Positions 1 through 8,115 of a DNA stretch of 64,000 bases are shown here, in pieces. Made by a program: the position numbers and the translations under genes. Each line of letters starts with the position of its first letter. Within the stretch, counting starts at the first letter, position 1. Origin of the DNA: Prevotella sp. (GTDB lineage: Bacteria > Bacteroidota > Bacteroidia > Bacteroidales > Bacteroidaceae); the NCBI GenBank assembly GCA_017557405.1, contig JAFYYV010000002.1, positions 1 to 64,000 on the forward strand, read 5' to 3'. Under the pieces are notes generated by a model. The model was given only the letters and a program-made list of their open reading frames with translations. It made no database searches and was not told where the DNA came from.

Positions 1-618
1 GATAACGGCACCGACCTCGGCATTATACTTAGCGCCGGGTGACGTGATGATGTCTACGCTCTTGATGTCTGTCGATTTCAGTTGTTTCAGTTCCCGCGCG
101 TTCTGCACCTTCTTATTGTTGATGTAGATTTCGGGCGTTCCTTTGGTGAAAACGGTAAAATTGCCATCCTCGCCTTGTACCCGTGGCAGCATCGAGAGCA
201 CATTGTCAGCCGTACCCACATCCTTCAGCAGCGAGTTCTGAATATCGACGGTCATGCCGCCAGTCGTCATCTTGTATTGTGGGCGATAACCCTTCACCGT
301 CACTTCCCCTAGCGTCTGCGTATCGGGCTGCATCTGAATGTCGCCCACGTTGCCCTGCCATGCGTCGATATACCTTATTATATATCCTACGCTCGACACT
401 TTCAGCAGACCGTCTTGCTTTTCGGTCTCGATAGTGAAAGTACCGTCATCTTTTGTCACAGCTCCTTGAATAAAAGCGGAGTCGGAACGGTTGACGAGCA
501 CGACGTTAGCAAATGGCATCGGCTGGGACTGCTCGTCAATCACCCGTCCGTTAATCCCCTGTCCAGTCGAGGCTATCGCCACGAAGCAAATCACTGAAAA
601 TAGAATCACTCTTTTCAT
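1..618 (-). CDS. TonB-dependent receptor, N-terminal part (cut by window edge)
   Basis: Reading leftward from an ATG at 616-618, the frame stays open to base 1, so only the first ~206 residues are present. They show a signal peptide (start MKRVILFSVICFVAIAS), then a carboxypeptidase-regulatory-like beta domain (GRVIDEQSQPMPFANVVLVN) and the beginning of a TonB plug (MLPRVQGEDGNFTVF; EIYINNKKVQNARELKQL). This arrangement fits the outer-membrane beta-barrel receptors of Bacteroidetes that lack a SusD partner; no SusD follows in the visible part. It diverges from the LuxR-type regulator at 754-1509, with paired operators at 668-724 just upstream. The substrate cannot be told. Family assignment is good; the C-terminal barrel lies outside the window. 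Confidence 0.85.
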   Translation of the reverse strand, partial: MKRVILFSVICFVAIASTGQGINGRVIDEQSQPMPFANVVLVNRSDSAFIQGAVTKDDGTFTIETEKQDGLLKVSSVGYIIRYIDAWQGNVGDIQMQPDTQTLGEVTVKGYRPQYKMTTGGMTVDIQNSLLKDVGTADNVLSMLPRVQGEDGNFTVFTKGTPEIYINNKKVQNARELKQLKSTDIKSVDIITSPGAKYNAEVGAVI

Positions 619-667
619 ATCCTTACAAATTTTTGCTGCAAAGAAAATGAAACGGCAACAAACAGAT

Positions 668-724
668 ACTACACAAAAGGGTAGTTCTGCTTTCTGATAG
701 GCAATAACTACCCTTTTGTGTAGT
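668..724. promoter_or_regulatory. Paired dyad operator between TonB receptor and LuxR-type regulator
   Basis: ACTACACAAAAGGGTAGTT at 668-686 is repeated as its perfect reverse complement at 706-724. Each arm is also an imperfect dyad (ACTAC-N8-GTAGT), so the site can be read as two 18-bp operators whose centres are 38 bp apart. It sits upstream of the receptor start at 618, about 21 bp from a weak -7-like element (TTTCTTTG, 639-646), where a regulator would contact polymerase. The neighbouring LuxR-type protein is the natural candidate ligand; that is inference. Confidence 0.6.
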
Positions 725-753
725 GGAAAACTAGTGTTTTGTAATTGGAGAGT

Positions 754-1509
754 TTACAAAAGACCGTAGTTGACAGCAAAAGAAACAGCTTCAGTTATAC
801 TCGAAACATTCAGTTTCTCAAAAAGATTCCGCCTATAAAGCTTTATAGTATCAACAGAGCGAAACATCTGTTCACTGATGTCATGAATGGAGTTTCCTCT
901 TGCTGCTAATGCCAAGACTTGTTTTTCTTCGGGTTTTAGAGTGATTAGGTCGCATCGTTCCCAACGATGAATTGTAAGAGAGTATTCCCAATAGTAACTT
1001 TGTCCAAGCATACGCATTTGGATATGTCCTGCCTCCCTATGAGCAGATAGGGAAATGGTGCAGAGTGCCAACCATACACGACCTTCATTAGTCATAACAA
1101 GTGGAGTAATCTTGTGATTTATGAGTATTTTACGCCCCTCGTTCTCTATATGAAAATCATACGACATCATGCACTGACTACGTTTTTCTGCAGACTGGTC
1201 ATAGAAAGCCCTAAAGCCTGAACGATTCAATTCAAGAAGCATTGGTACTTCCTCTTCGGGGACATAGTTTAGATAGAATCCGTAGCCCATTTGCCGCACC
1301 TCGTCGGCAGTGTGGCCGCAGAGGAAGAGCGGATTGTCTGACACGTAGAGGAAATTCTTGCGGAAGTAGTCGATGATGTAGATGCTCTGGTAGGTTGTTT
1401 GCGCAAATGCCTGTGCAGCCTCCACATAAGGCTGTGCTCGCTGATAGTCAGCATCGGTGATGCCTTCCACCCGGTTCTCATACATAAAGAAATCGTCTAT
1501 CTGTGCCAT
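754..1509 (-). CDS. PAS/LuxR-type transcriptional regulator
   Basis: This 251-residue protein has a C-terminal LuxR/FixJ-type helix-turn-helix (about residues 190-251; LKPEEKQVLALAARGNSIHD, then SVDTIKLYRRNLFEKLNV, with the usual recognition helix). The N-terminal ~150 residues resemble a PAS sensor fold (YVSDNPLFLCGHTADEVRQM). There is no receiver domain and no membrane segment, so it is probably a cytoplasmic one-component sensor. It is transcribed away from the TonB receptor gene and shares with it the region holding the paired operators at 668-724, although that region lies 3' of its own stop codon. A -7 box (TATCTTTG-class, TACCTTTG) lies at 1529-1536, 20 bp upstream of the ATG. The signal is unknown; control of the receptor is inferred from position. 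Confidence 0.85.
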   Translation of the reverse strand: MAQIDDFFMYENRVEGITDADYQRAQPYVEAAQAFAQTTYQSIYIIDYFRKNFLYVSDNPLFLCGHTADEVRQMGYGFYLNYVPEEEVPMLLELNRSGFRAFYDQSAEKRSQCMMSYDFHIENEGRKILINHKITPLVMTNEGRVWLALCTISLSAHREAGHIQMRMLGQSYYWEYSLTIHRWERCDLITLKPEEKQVLALAARGNSIHDISEQMFRSVDTIKLYRRNLFEKLNVSSITEAVSFAVNYGLL

Positions 1510-1528
1510 ACAATCCTTATTTGCGACA

Positions 1529-1536
1529 CAAAGGTA
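1529..1536 (-). promoter_or_regulatory. -7 box of the LuxR-type regulator gene
   Basis: TACCTTTG on the minus strand matches the Bacteroidetes -7 consensus TAnnTTTG and lies 20 bp upstream of the start codon at 1509. No TTG was found at the ideal distance upstream. Confidence 0.5.
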
Positions 1537-1651
1537 ATCATTTTTTTGCTAATGGTGTATTTTTTTTTTTGTTACAGGCCACTTTTAGACAAAATTTACT
1601 TAAATTACGTGCGAAACGGTAAATAAATGCCTTACTTTTGATAAAAATGAG

Positions 1652-1659
1652 TACCTTTG
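1652..1659 (+). promoter_or_regulatory. -7 box of the Schlafen-type/DUF2971 cassette
   Basis: TACCTTTG on the plus strand, 41 bp upstream of the ATG at 1700, matches the Bacteroidetes TAnnTTTG consensus. It probably drives both genes of the cassette, which are only 18 bp apart. Confidence 0.55.
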
Positions 1660-1699
1660 CAAGGTAAAAATAAGAATCAATATTTGTAAGTCATATAAA

Positions 1700-3259
1700 A
1701 TGGAATTAAACGCCCTGATAGCTGAATGTACTGCATACGACTTCAAGGTGATGCTTGAAGAGAAGAAACCTAAGAGTTGGCTGAAAAGCGTAAGTGCTTT
1801 CGCTAATGGCTTGGGTGGTTCCCTTTTCTTTGGCATTGATAATGATGGCATCGTCAAAGGTCTTGATGACATACAGCATGTTTGCGAAGCTATCAGTAGT
1901 AAGATTCGTGATTACATGGATCCCCTGCCAGAGGTGGAAATGATTCCTCATGATATGGATGGCTTGCGCATCTTGCAGCTCAAAGTCAATGCCGGGCATT
2001 ACACACCATATTACTATGTTGGCGATGGTCAGCGCATTGCCTTTGTCCGTGTTGGTGATGAGAGTCTTCCTGCCACGGCGGAGCAAATGGTACGCTTGGT
2101 ACTGAAAGGTTCTAATAAAACCTACGATTCCCTTCATACGGATTATAAGGTCGAAGACTATGCTTTCACGATATTAGCGAATACCTTCAAAGACCGCACC
2201 AAACAAGAATGGGACAAGAAATATCTCTTTTCGTTTGGATTGGTAACTGGCGAAGGAAATCTAACGAATGCCGGTGCATTGTTTGCAGATGACTGCCCAT
2301 TGTGGCAATCTCGTCTATATTGTACTCGATGGGATGGAAAGGAAAAGGGTGATGCCATCAATGATGCTGAATTCACAGGCAACATCCTGTTGCTGCTTCG
2401 TGAAGCGATGGCTTTCGTAAAGGCAAACACGCGTAAAGGTTGGGAGAAATTACCTGATGGTAGAAAGAACAAACCTGAATACGCGGAAAGAGCTGTACTT
2501 GAGGCATTAGTGAATCACTTCATTCATCGTGACTATACAGTGATGGGTAGTGAGGTACATCTTGATATCTATAATGATAGGCTGTCCATTACTTCTCCAG
2601 GTGGCATGTATAGTGGGCAGATGGTGCAAGATTTACCTCTTGAGGAAATATCATCGGATAGAAGAAATCCTATTCTAGCTGACGTAATGGCTCAGTTAGA
2701 TTATATGGAAAAGCGAGGTAGCGGATTAAAACGTATTTGCAATGAAACCAAAGCTTTAGATGGCTATAAAGAAGAACTGAAGCCTGTGTTCAAATCAACA
2801 ACAAGCCAGTTTATGACCACCATTTACTCAATGGAATCTGAATCAAAGGACCAGCAGAACGAACAAAATCAAGCTGGAATCAAGCTGGGATTAAGCTGGG
2901 AGCAAGTCGGGACTAAGACGGGACTAAGCTGGGATGAAGTTGCAAAATTGTTCACAGCTCTTCAAGAACCCAAATCCATGACCGAACTCAAACAATTGTA
3001 TCGTTGGTCTAATACAACGAAATTCAAAGCCAAATATGTAAAACCTCTGATAGAAGCGCAATTTGTTGGTATGACGTTGCCGAATAAACCGACAAGCCCC
3101 AACCAAAGATATTTTCTTACAGAAGGCGGTAGGGCACTGCTCGCAAATATGACGTGTAATTCCAAGTCAAGTGATTTGACGGAAAAGGTTAATCACATGA
3201 TTGAAGAACTAAGTGAAGAAGAGAAGCGTATAGCGTTAGAGTTGCTAAACAAAGAATGA
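1700..3259 (+). CDS. AlbA_2 (Schlafen-type) putative DNA-binding / ATP-binding protein
   Basis: The protein has 519 residues. Residues ~10-120 match the AlbA_2/Schlafen AAA_4 family (EEKKPKSWLKSVSAFANGLG, then GGSLFFGIDNDG). The middle carries the conserved COG2865-type region (ALVNHFIHRDYTVMGSEVHL, then YNDRLSITSPGGM and RNPILADVMAQLDYMEKRGS). The C-terminus looks like one or two winged helices (KLFTALQEPKSMTELKQLY). Such proteins are usually annotated as transcriptional regulators or ATP-dependent helicase-like proteins; some occur in defence islands. It is followed after 18 bp by the DUF2971 gene, so the two are probably cotranscribed. Base composition looks A+T-richer than the flanks, suggesting transfer. 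Target and activity are unknown. Confidence 0.8.
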   Translation: MELNALIAECTAYDFKVMLEEKKPKSWLKSVSAFANGLGGSLFFGIDNDGIVKGLDDIQHVCEAISSKIRDYMDPLPEVEMIPHDMDGLRILQLKVNAGHYTPYYYVGDGQRIAFVRVGDESLPATAEQMVRLVLKGSNKTYDSLHTDYKVEDYAFTILANTFKDRTKQEWDKKYLFSFGLVTGEGNLTNAGALFADDCPLWQSRLYCTRWDGKEKGDAINDAEFTGNILLLLREAMAFVKANTRKGWEKLPDGRKNKPEYAERAVLEALVNHFIHRDYTVMGSEVHLDIYNDRLSITSPGGMYSGQMVQDLPLEEISSDRRNPILADVMAQLDYMEKRGSGLKRICNETKALDGYKEELKPVFKSTTSQFMTTIYSMESESKDQQNEQNQAGIKLGLSWEQVGTKTGLSWDEVAKLFTALQEPKSMTELKQLYRWSNTTKFKAKYVKPLIEAQFVGMTLPNKPTSPNQRYFLTEGGRALLANMTCNSKSSDLTEKVNHMIEELSEEEKRIALELLNKE

Positions 3260-3277
3260 TAAAACAGCGAAAAAGAA

Positions 3278-4111
3278 ATGGAACAAAATATATACGACAT
3301 TCTTGTTAATGGACTTGATTTAAATGCCTTTTATTCTTTTATTGACAGTAAAACCGAATTAAACCATAATACGCCTGAATTAGTTTTCCAATATACGACA
3401 TGGTCTGCTCTTTTTAATGGCATAATACGTTCCAATGAGGATGATGACAAAAAAGTTCATGTGTTCTCTACCAACTGCCAATATTTGAATGACCCAAAGG
3501 AGGTTGAAACAGGCGAACAATATGTTGATATGGCCTTAGAAGGCTTTTTCGGGAATAGTGGAGAATGTGATGATTTGAGGCATCGAAATGCTATCTTTAT
3601 GACCTCATTTTCTGAGAATGAGAATAGTTTGCCGATGTGGAATATGTACGGTAAAAATGGAAATGGGGTAAGCATTGGTTTTGATTTGGCACTTTTGAAA
3701 AGTTATTCTGAGGGAACCATAAAAAGATGCTTATATGATACACCTTCAAATCGTGCTTTGTTTCAACGAACTCTTTCAAAAGAAAGGATAAGCGAGTTTG
3801 TAAATTCTGGAGATAAATTTCAGCAATACCTAATGACTTTAATGGATTTTGCAAAGAAAGGATGTTATGAATATGAGAATGAGATTAGATTGACACGACA
3901 AACTCTTGAAGCACCAGAGTATAGGTTGTCAGAAAACTTCATTGTACCATATGTGGATAACGTATTTCCAAAAGAGATTATCAAAAAAATTATAATTGGG
4001 CCTTGCAATGACTTTGAGCGTTCAACAAAATCATTGCAAGGATGGCTTCATAAGATAGGAATGGATCATGTACAAGTTACTTACTCCATGTTGCCATATC
4101 GCAATAGTTGA
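3278..4111 (+). CDS. DUF2971 domain-containing protein
   Basis: This 277-residue cytoplasmic protein has no signal peptide. The family is recognised from an early FSTNCQYLNDPKE segment, then the core IFMTSFSENENSLPMWNMYG followed by GNGVSIGFD, and a late YENEIRLTR plus KKIIIGPC. DUF2971 proteins have no established biochemical function that I can rely on. They are scattered and frequently sit in accessory or defence-like regions. This gene follows the Schlafen-type gene by 18 bp and is A+T-rich like it, so both probably moved as one unit. The next gene downstream (4327) has lost its 5' end, which places the cassette beside a recombination junction. Confidence 0.8.
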   Translation: MEQNIYDILVNGLDLNAFYSFIDSKTELNHNTPELVFQYTTWSALFNGIIRSNEDDDKKVHVFSTNCQYLNDPKEVETGEQYVDMALEGFFGNSGECDDLRHRNAIFMTSFSENENSLPMWNMYGKNGNGVSIGFDLALLKSYSEGTIKRCLYDTPSNRALFQRTLSKERISEFVNSGDKFQQYLMTLMDFAKKGCYEYENEIRLTRQTLEAPEYRLSENFIVPYVDNVFPKEIIKKIIIGPCNDFERSTKSLQGWLHKIGMDHVQVTYSMLPYRNS

Positions 4112-4326
4112 CTCTCTCTAACATATCAAATGATTGTTATTTGCTTCTGCTTGTTGAATTCACCCAGCCTTATAAAAAGTTAAAAACGTTAAATCTTAAC
4201 CTTTCTCTCGCTTCATAGAATCCGCGTCATCACTTTTCTACCGTTTAACGCGCAAATAACTGACATAAAGCAACTTGCAAATACTATAATTGTTCTGGCC
4301 TTTCCACAGTTACCTTCCCATCAAGT

Positions 4327-7300
4327 GTGACGAGTATCGGAGAAAGTGCTTTCGAAGGTTGCTCTGGCCTTACCTCCATTACTATTCCCAACGGGGTGAC
4401 CTATATACGTGAGCGGGCGTTCTATTTCTGCACCAGTTTGACTTCTCTCACGATTCCTAAAAGTGTGACAGAAATCGGAAGTGCTGCATTCGAAGGCTGC
4501 AACTTAAAAACCATTGTTGTTGAAAATGGAAACTCTGTTTATGATTCTCGCGAAGACTGCAACGCCATTATTAAGACGAATGAAAATGAATTATATTACG
4601 GATTTGTGAACTCCACCATCCCCAACAGTGTGGTGAGCATTAGAGCAAGCGCTTTCCAGAATTGCTCTGGTTTGACCTCCATCATCATCCCCTCGAGCGT
4701 GACGAGCATTGGAGAAAGAGCTTTCAAGGATTGCAGAGACCTTGTCTCCATTACAATCCCCAATAGTGTGACGCGCATAGGATCATCTGCTTTTCGTAAT
4801 TGTAGATCCCTAACATCTGTCACTATCGGTAGCAAAGTGAATTATATTGGCACACGCGCGTTTCAGGATTGTAAGGAGTTGACAGATGTTTATTGTTATG
4901 CTGAGAATGTGCCAAAAACACAGGAACCTACTTTCAGAGGCACTACTATCGAAAATGTCACGCTTCATGTGCCTGCTGCCTCTCTCGGCACATACCAAGC
5001 CACAGAGCCTTGGAAGAATTTCAAGGAAATCGTAGCATTGCCAGAAAACGACACGGATGATTCTGACTACCTTCCCTTTGTGGAGGAAAGCAAGCAGTGG
5101 CATGTGGTTCGTTCAACTTCTGGCCCAGACCATGTATATGAAGTGGATTTCTATCTTCCATCGGGCATAGAGGAAATATACGGGAACAACTATTACAAGA
5201 TGAAAGTTAACATCAAAAACACCGAATTTGAATCGTATTTATTACGTGAGGAAGACCGCAAAATATATATCTTCGACGCTGATAGGCAAGAGGAATATCT
5301 GATGTTCGACTATTCTTTGAAGGAAGGAGACACCTATGAGACCTATTCGTATGAAGAGCAGAAGATGGTGACCTACAAAGTGTTATCCGTGGGCGATTAT
5401 ACGGAAGGGCCTCAGGTGAAATGTTATCGTAATGATGAGCAAGCAAACAATGGGACAACACAATACCGCTATCTGCGGAAATGGACTGTTTGCCGCACAG
5501 ATAACGAGATGCTTCAAAAAACATGGATAGAGGGTGTCGGCTCTCTCGAAGAGCCATTGGCAAACCTCTACGATGAGCGCCCTATCTCTTCCGTGAGTTA
5601 TTTGGCTTATGTGCAGTATAACGAGAATGATTATCTTTACCTGCCATTCACCATCAATGATGAGTTTGGGCAAGTTCATGGCTGCAATCTGCCCAAAGGT
5701 AAAGAAGACTATTTTGATTGGGAAGACTGGCATCATCAGCTATCCTACGAACTGGAAGGCGACCGCTTGCATGTATATGGAAAAGCGATTTTAAATTGCG
5801 GATTAAACTACTATGCCTGCTTCATTGAGGAACAAACTGACGACCCCTTGGTGCGCAAGCTTCATTTTGAAATGCAAGGGGGTGGGCCCTCAGCAAATTG
5901 CATGGGCCTCTACGAAACCGACTTCTATGTCTCTGGTTTCGACCCCAATATAAACTATATCGTTGTAGATAATCTTGAAGAAGAGCATCCCGTCATCAAC
6001 AAGACACAACAAAGCAATTACATCCCCTTTGTGGAGAAGAACAAGCAGTGGCATGTGGTCGAATCATACGCATACGACGACGCATACGGCAATACATCCT
6101 ATGGGGGGAGTGATTCTAGATTCTGGATGGAAGAGGAAGTGGAACGTGACGGTAAGTCATACGTACATGCAAGACGATATCTGGACGCATTGTGTGAAGT
6201 ACAAGAGACAGGATTGTTCCGTGAGGAAAACCGTCGGGTGTACAAATACGACGAGAAGGCAGGCAGGGACATCATGCTATATGACTTCTCGCTCAAGGAG
6301 GGCGACACCTTCACTTACGAGTTCGGCGTAGACCAACCTGTGAACTGCAAGGTATTGAAGCAGGGTTTGCTAGAAGACGGCCCTCAAATCGCATCTTCTT
6401 GTACGCTCACTCCTGATGGCACATTGGAGATCAAGTATCGTTGGCTGAATACATGGACTATCGGACGCGAAAACGAATCGGGCGAATACGAAGAGTTCGC
6501 TACATGGGTGGAAGGTGTCGGTGCCCTTGAAAACGTGTTCGGCTTGATTAGCAATAGTATTGGAAAATTCAGTTATGATCTGGCTTACGTAGAAAGAATA
6601 GATTATGAAACAGGCTATCGTCAAAACGGATATCTACCTTTCTCGTTTCATACCATTTCTATGCATGGCTGCAACCTGCAAACGGGTGAATCCAATGAGG
6701 AATACGATGACAGACTCCACCATCTTACCTACGAATTGGAAGGCGACCGTTTGCATATCTATGGAGATATGTACATCCAATGCGGACCTAACAATTATGC
6801 CTATTTCGTAGAGAAGCCGACTGACGACCCGTTGATGCACATGATAGAGTTCATACCAAGGGAAGTCTATCCTGTCGCAGATTGTATGGGGCACCATCAT
6901 ACTGACTTCTATGTCCCTGGTTTCGACCCCAACTTGAACTACTACGTTTTAGATGATAGAGAAGATGAGAAGCATCCGGTTATCAACAAGATGGCTTATC
7001 GCCCAATGATTGAAGACGGTAAGGTGTGGAAAGTAGGAAGCAGTAGCTCAGGCAATCCTGTGAAATTAGTTGAGTACTACTATTTCGATGGTGATACCAT
7101 CATCGACGGAAAGAACTGCAAGCAGATGATGTGCCAGCGGTATGTCTCCCCAGATTATCCAGATTATGCTGTCATTATGCAATATCCTTTGTTGCAATAT
7201 GTGGGAGCATGGTACGAAGAGGACAAGAAAGTGTACACGTACGACGCAACAAACAAACTGTTTAAGATGATGTACGACTTCTCTCTCGATGCCAACGATA

Positions 7301-8037
7301 CCCTACGGATAGATAATTTCCCATACGTGATTGGAACGAGAAAGACAGGAGGAATAAAAGGCTTTAAGGGTGTATATAGAGAAGTTTGGGAGTGTGGAGA
7401 CGGAGAAAACACTTACCGGTGTGCCCCTTGGCTGGAAGGTGTAGGTGGTGTTTACGGCCCCCCAACAACAAATGTCTTTAATGTAGAATTGGGAGACCCG
7501 GCATGGTTCCTGATGTCTTGTATCGTTGGAGATGAAGTCATCTACTTGAACGACGAATATGAGGATGAAGCCACTCCTGAGGGAGCCAAGAAAGGCCGAT
7601 TCGACTTCTCTCATACTATCAAGGAAAAGCCCAGAGCACCAATGAGGAGGGAAGCGGAAGCATCGGAAATGAAGTCGCTATATGGCGAATACACCGAACG
7701 GCAACTATGCATAAATCTCAATCCGCTCGACGATGCCTATTCAGTATGTATTACTGACGAATCAGGTAATGTCGTCTATGAGAAATCCATCAACACAGGC
7801 AATATCGTAGGACTCAATATCGACATCTCTAACTACACAGAAGGTCGTTACACCGTAACTGTGGAAAATAGTCAGGAGTCCTTCACGGGCGAATTCGAAG
7901 TACAAACGACAGGAATAAGCCTCACCCCAGCCCTCTCCCAAAGAGAGGGAGCCATTTACAATCTTCAAGGTCAGCGACTCAGATCCTTGCAGAAGGGGTT
8001 GAACATCGTAAATGGACGGAAGTTTGTGGTGAAATGA
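4327..8037 (+). CDS. BspA-like leucine-rich-repeat surface protein, 5'-truncated
   Basis: The frame is open from 4264, but the first possible start is a GTG at 4327, in the middle of an LRR unit, and there is no signal peptide. Repeat coding already runs upstream of it (YNCSGLSTVTFPSSV), so the 5' end of the gene is missing. Residues ~1-210 hold about seven LRR_5/BspA units (SIGESAFEGCSGLTSITIPN type). Three related modules of ~320 residues follow, beginning near residues 248 (YLPFVEESKQWHVV), 565 (YIPFVEKNKQWHVV) and 892 (YRPMIEDGKVWKVG). The last ~40 residues form a sorting-like tail (GAIYNLQGQRL, ending GRKFVVK), interrupted by a peptide SLTPALSQREG from an inserted palindromic element. 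It is probably a degraded surface adhesin gene with no obvious way to be secreted. Confidence 0.75.
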   Translation: MTSIGESAFEGCSGLTSITIPNGVTYIRERAFYFCTSLTSLTIPKSVTEIGSAAFEGCNLKTIVVENGNSVYDSREDCNAIIKTNENELYYGFVNSTIPNSVVSIRASAFQNCSGLTSIIIPSSVTSIGERAFKDCRDLVSITIPNSVTRIGSSAFRNCRSLTSVTIGSKVNYIGTRAFQDCKELTDVYCYAENVPKTQEPTFRGTTIENVTLHVPAASLGTYQATEPWKNFKEIVALPENDTDDSDYLPFVEESKQWHVVRSTSGPDHVYEVDFYLPSGIEEIYGNNYYKMKVNIKNTEFESYLLREEDRKIYIFDADRQEEYLMFDYSLKEGDTYETYSYEEQKMVTYKVLSVGDYTEGPQVKCYRNDEQANNGTTQYRYLRKWTVCRTDNEMLQKTWIEGVGSLEEPLANLYDERPISSVSYLAYVQYNENDYLYLPFTINDEFGQVHGCNLPKGKEDYFDWEDWHHQLSYELEGDRLHVYGKAILNCGLNYYACFIEEQTDDPLVRKLHFEMQGGGPSANCMGLYETDFYVSGFDPNINYIVVDNLEEEHPVINKTQQSNYIPFVEKNKQWHVVESYAYDDAYGNTSYGGSDSRFWMEEEVERDGKSYVHARRYLDALCEVQETGLFREENRRVYKYDEKAGRDIMLYDFSLKEGDTFTYEFGVDQPVNCKVLKQGLLEDGPQIASSCTLTPDGTLEIKYRWLNTWTIGRENESGEYEEFATWVEGVGALENVFGLISNSIGKFSYDLAYVERIDYETGYRQNGYLPFSFHTISMHGCNLQTGESNEEYDDRLHHLTYELEGDRLHIYGDMYIQCGPNNYAYFVEKPTDDPLMHMIEFIPREVYPVADCMGHHHTDFYVPGFDPNLNYYVLDDREDEKHPVINKMAYRPMIEDGKVWKVGSSSSGNPVKLVEYYYFDGDTIIDGKNCKQMMCQRYVSPDYPDYAVIMQYPLLQYVGAWYEEDKKVYTYDATNKLFKMMYDFSLDANDTLRIDNFPYVIGTRKTGGIKGFKGVYREVWECGDGENTYRCAPWLEGVGGVYGPPTTNVFNVELGDPAWFLMSCIVGDEVIYLNDEYEDEATPEGAKKGRFDFSHTIKEKPRAPMRREAEASEMKSLYGEYTERQLCINLNPLDDAYSVCITDESGNVVYEKSINTGNIVGLNIDISNYTEGRYTVTVENSQESFTGEFEVQTTGISLTPALSQREGAIYNLQGQRLRSLQKGLNIVNGRKFVVK
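7921..7951 (+). repeat. REP-like palindromic element inside coding sequence (LTPALSQREG type)
   Basis: The CCCTCTC (7931-7937) and GAGAGGG (7943-7949) arms form a 7-bp hairpin within a short G/C-rich segment that reads in frame as LTPALSQREG. Similar peptides recur in unrelated proteins of many bacteria because a dispersed palindromic repeat has landed in genes. Here it lies between the Ig-like end of the protein and its sorting tail, keeping the frame. Confidence 0.6.
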
Positions 8038-8064
8038 TTCCCTGATTCTTGAAACAATACAAAC

Positions 8065-8098
8065 AAAAAGGCGGAACCTTATGGGGCTCCGCCTTTTT
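8065..8098. terminator. Bidirectional rho-independent terminator
   Basis: AAAAAGGCGGA (8065-8075) pairs with TCCGCCTTTTT (8088-8098). Runs of A and T on the two sides let it serve both the surface protein gene ending at 8037 and the leftward SusD gene ending at 8116. Confidence 0.85.
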
Positions 8099-8115
8099 AT
8101 CTATTGGCACACGGA

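Noticed and set aside
4112-4281. Frameshifted upstream part of the LRR protein
   Set aside because: No LRR or signal-peptide residues appear in any of the three forward frames, so loss of the segment, not a frameshift, is the better explanation.
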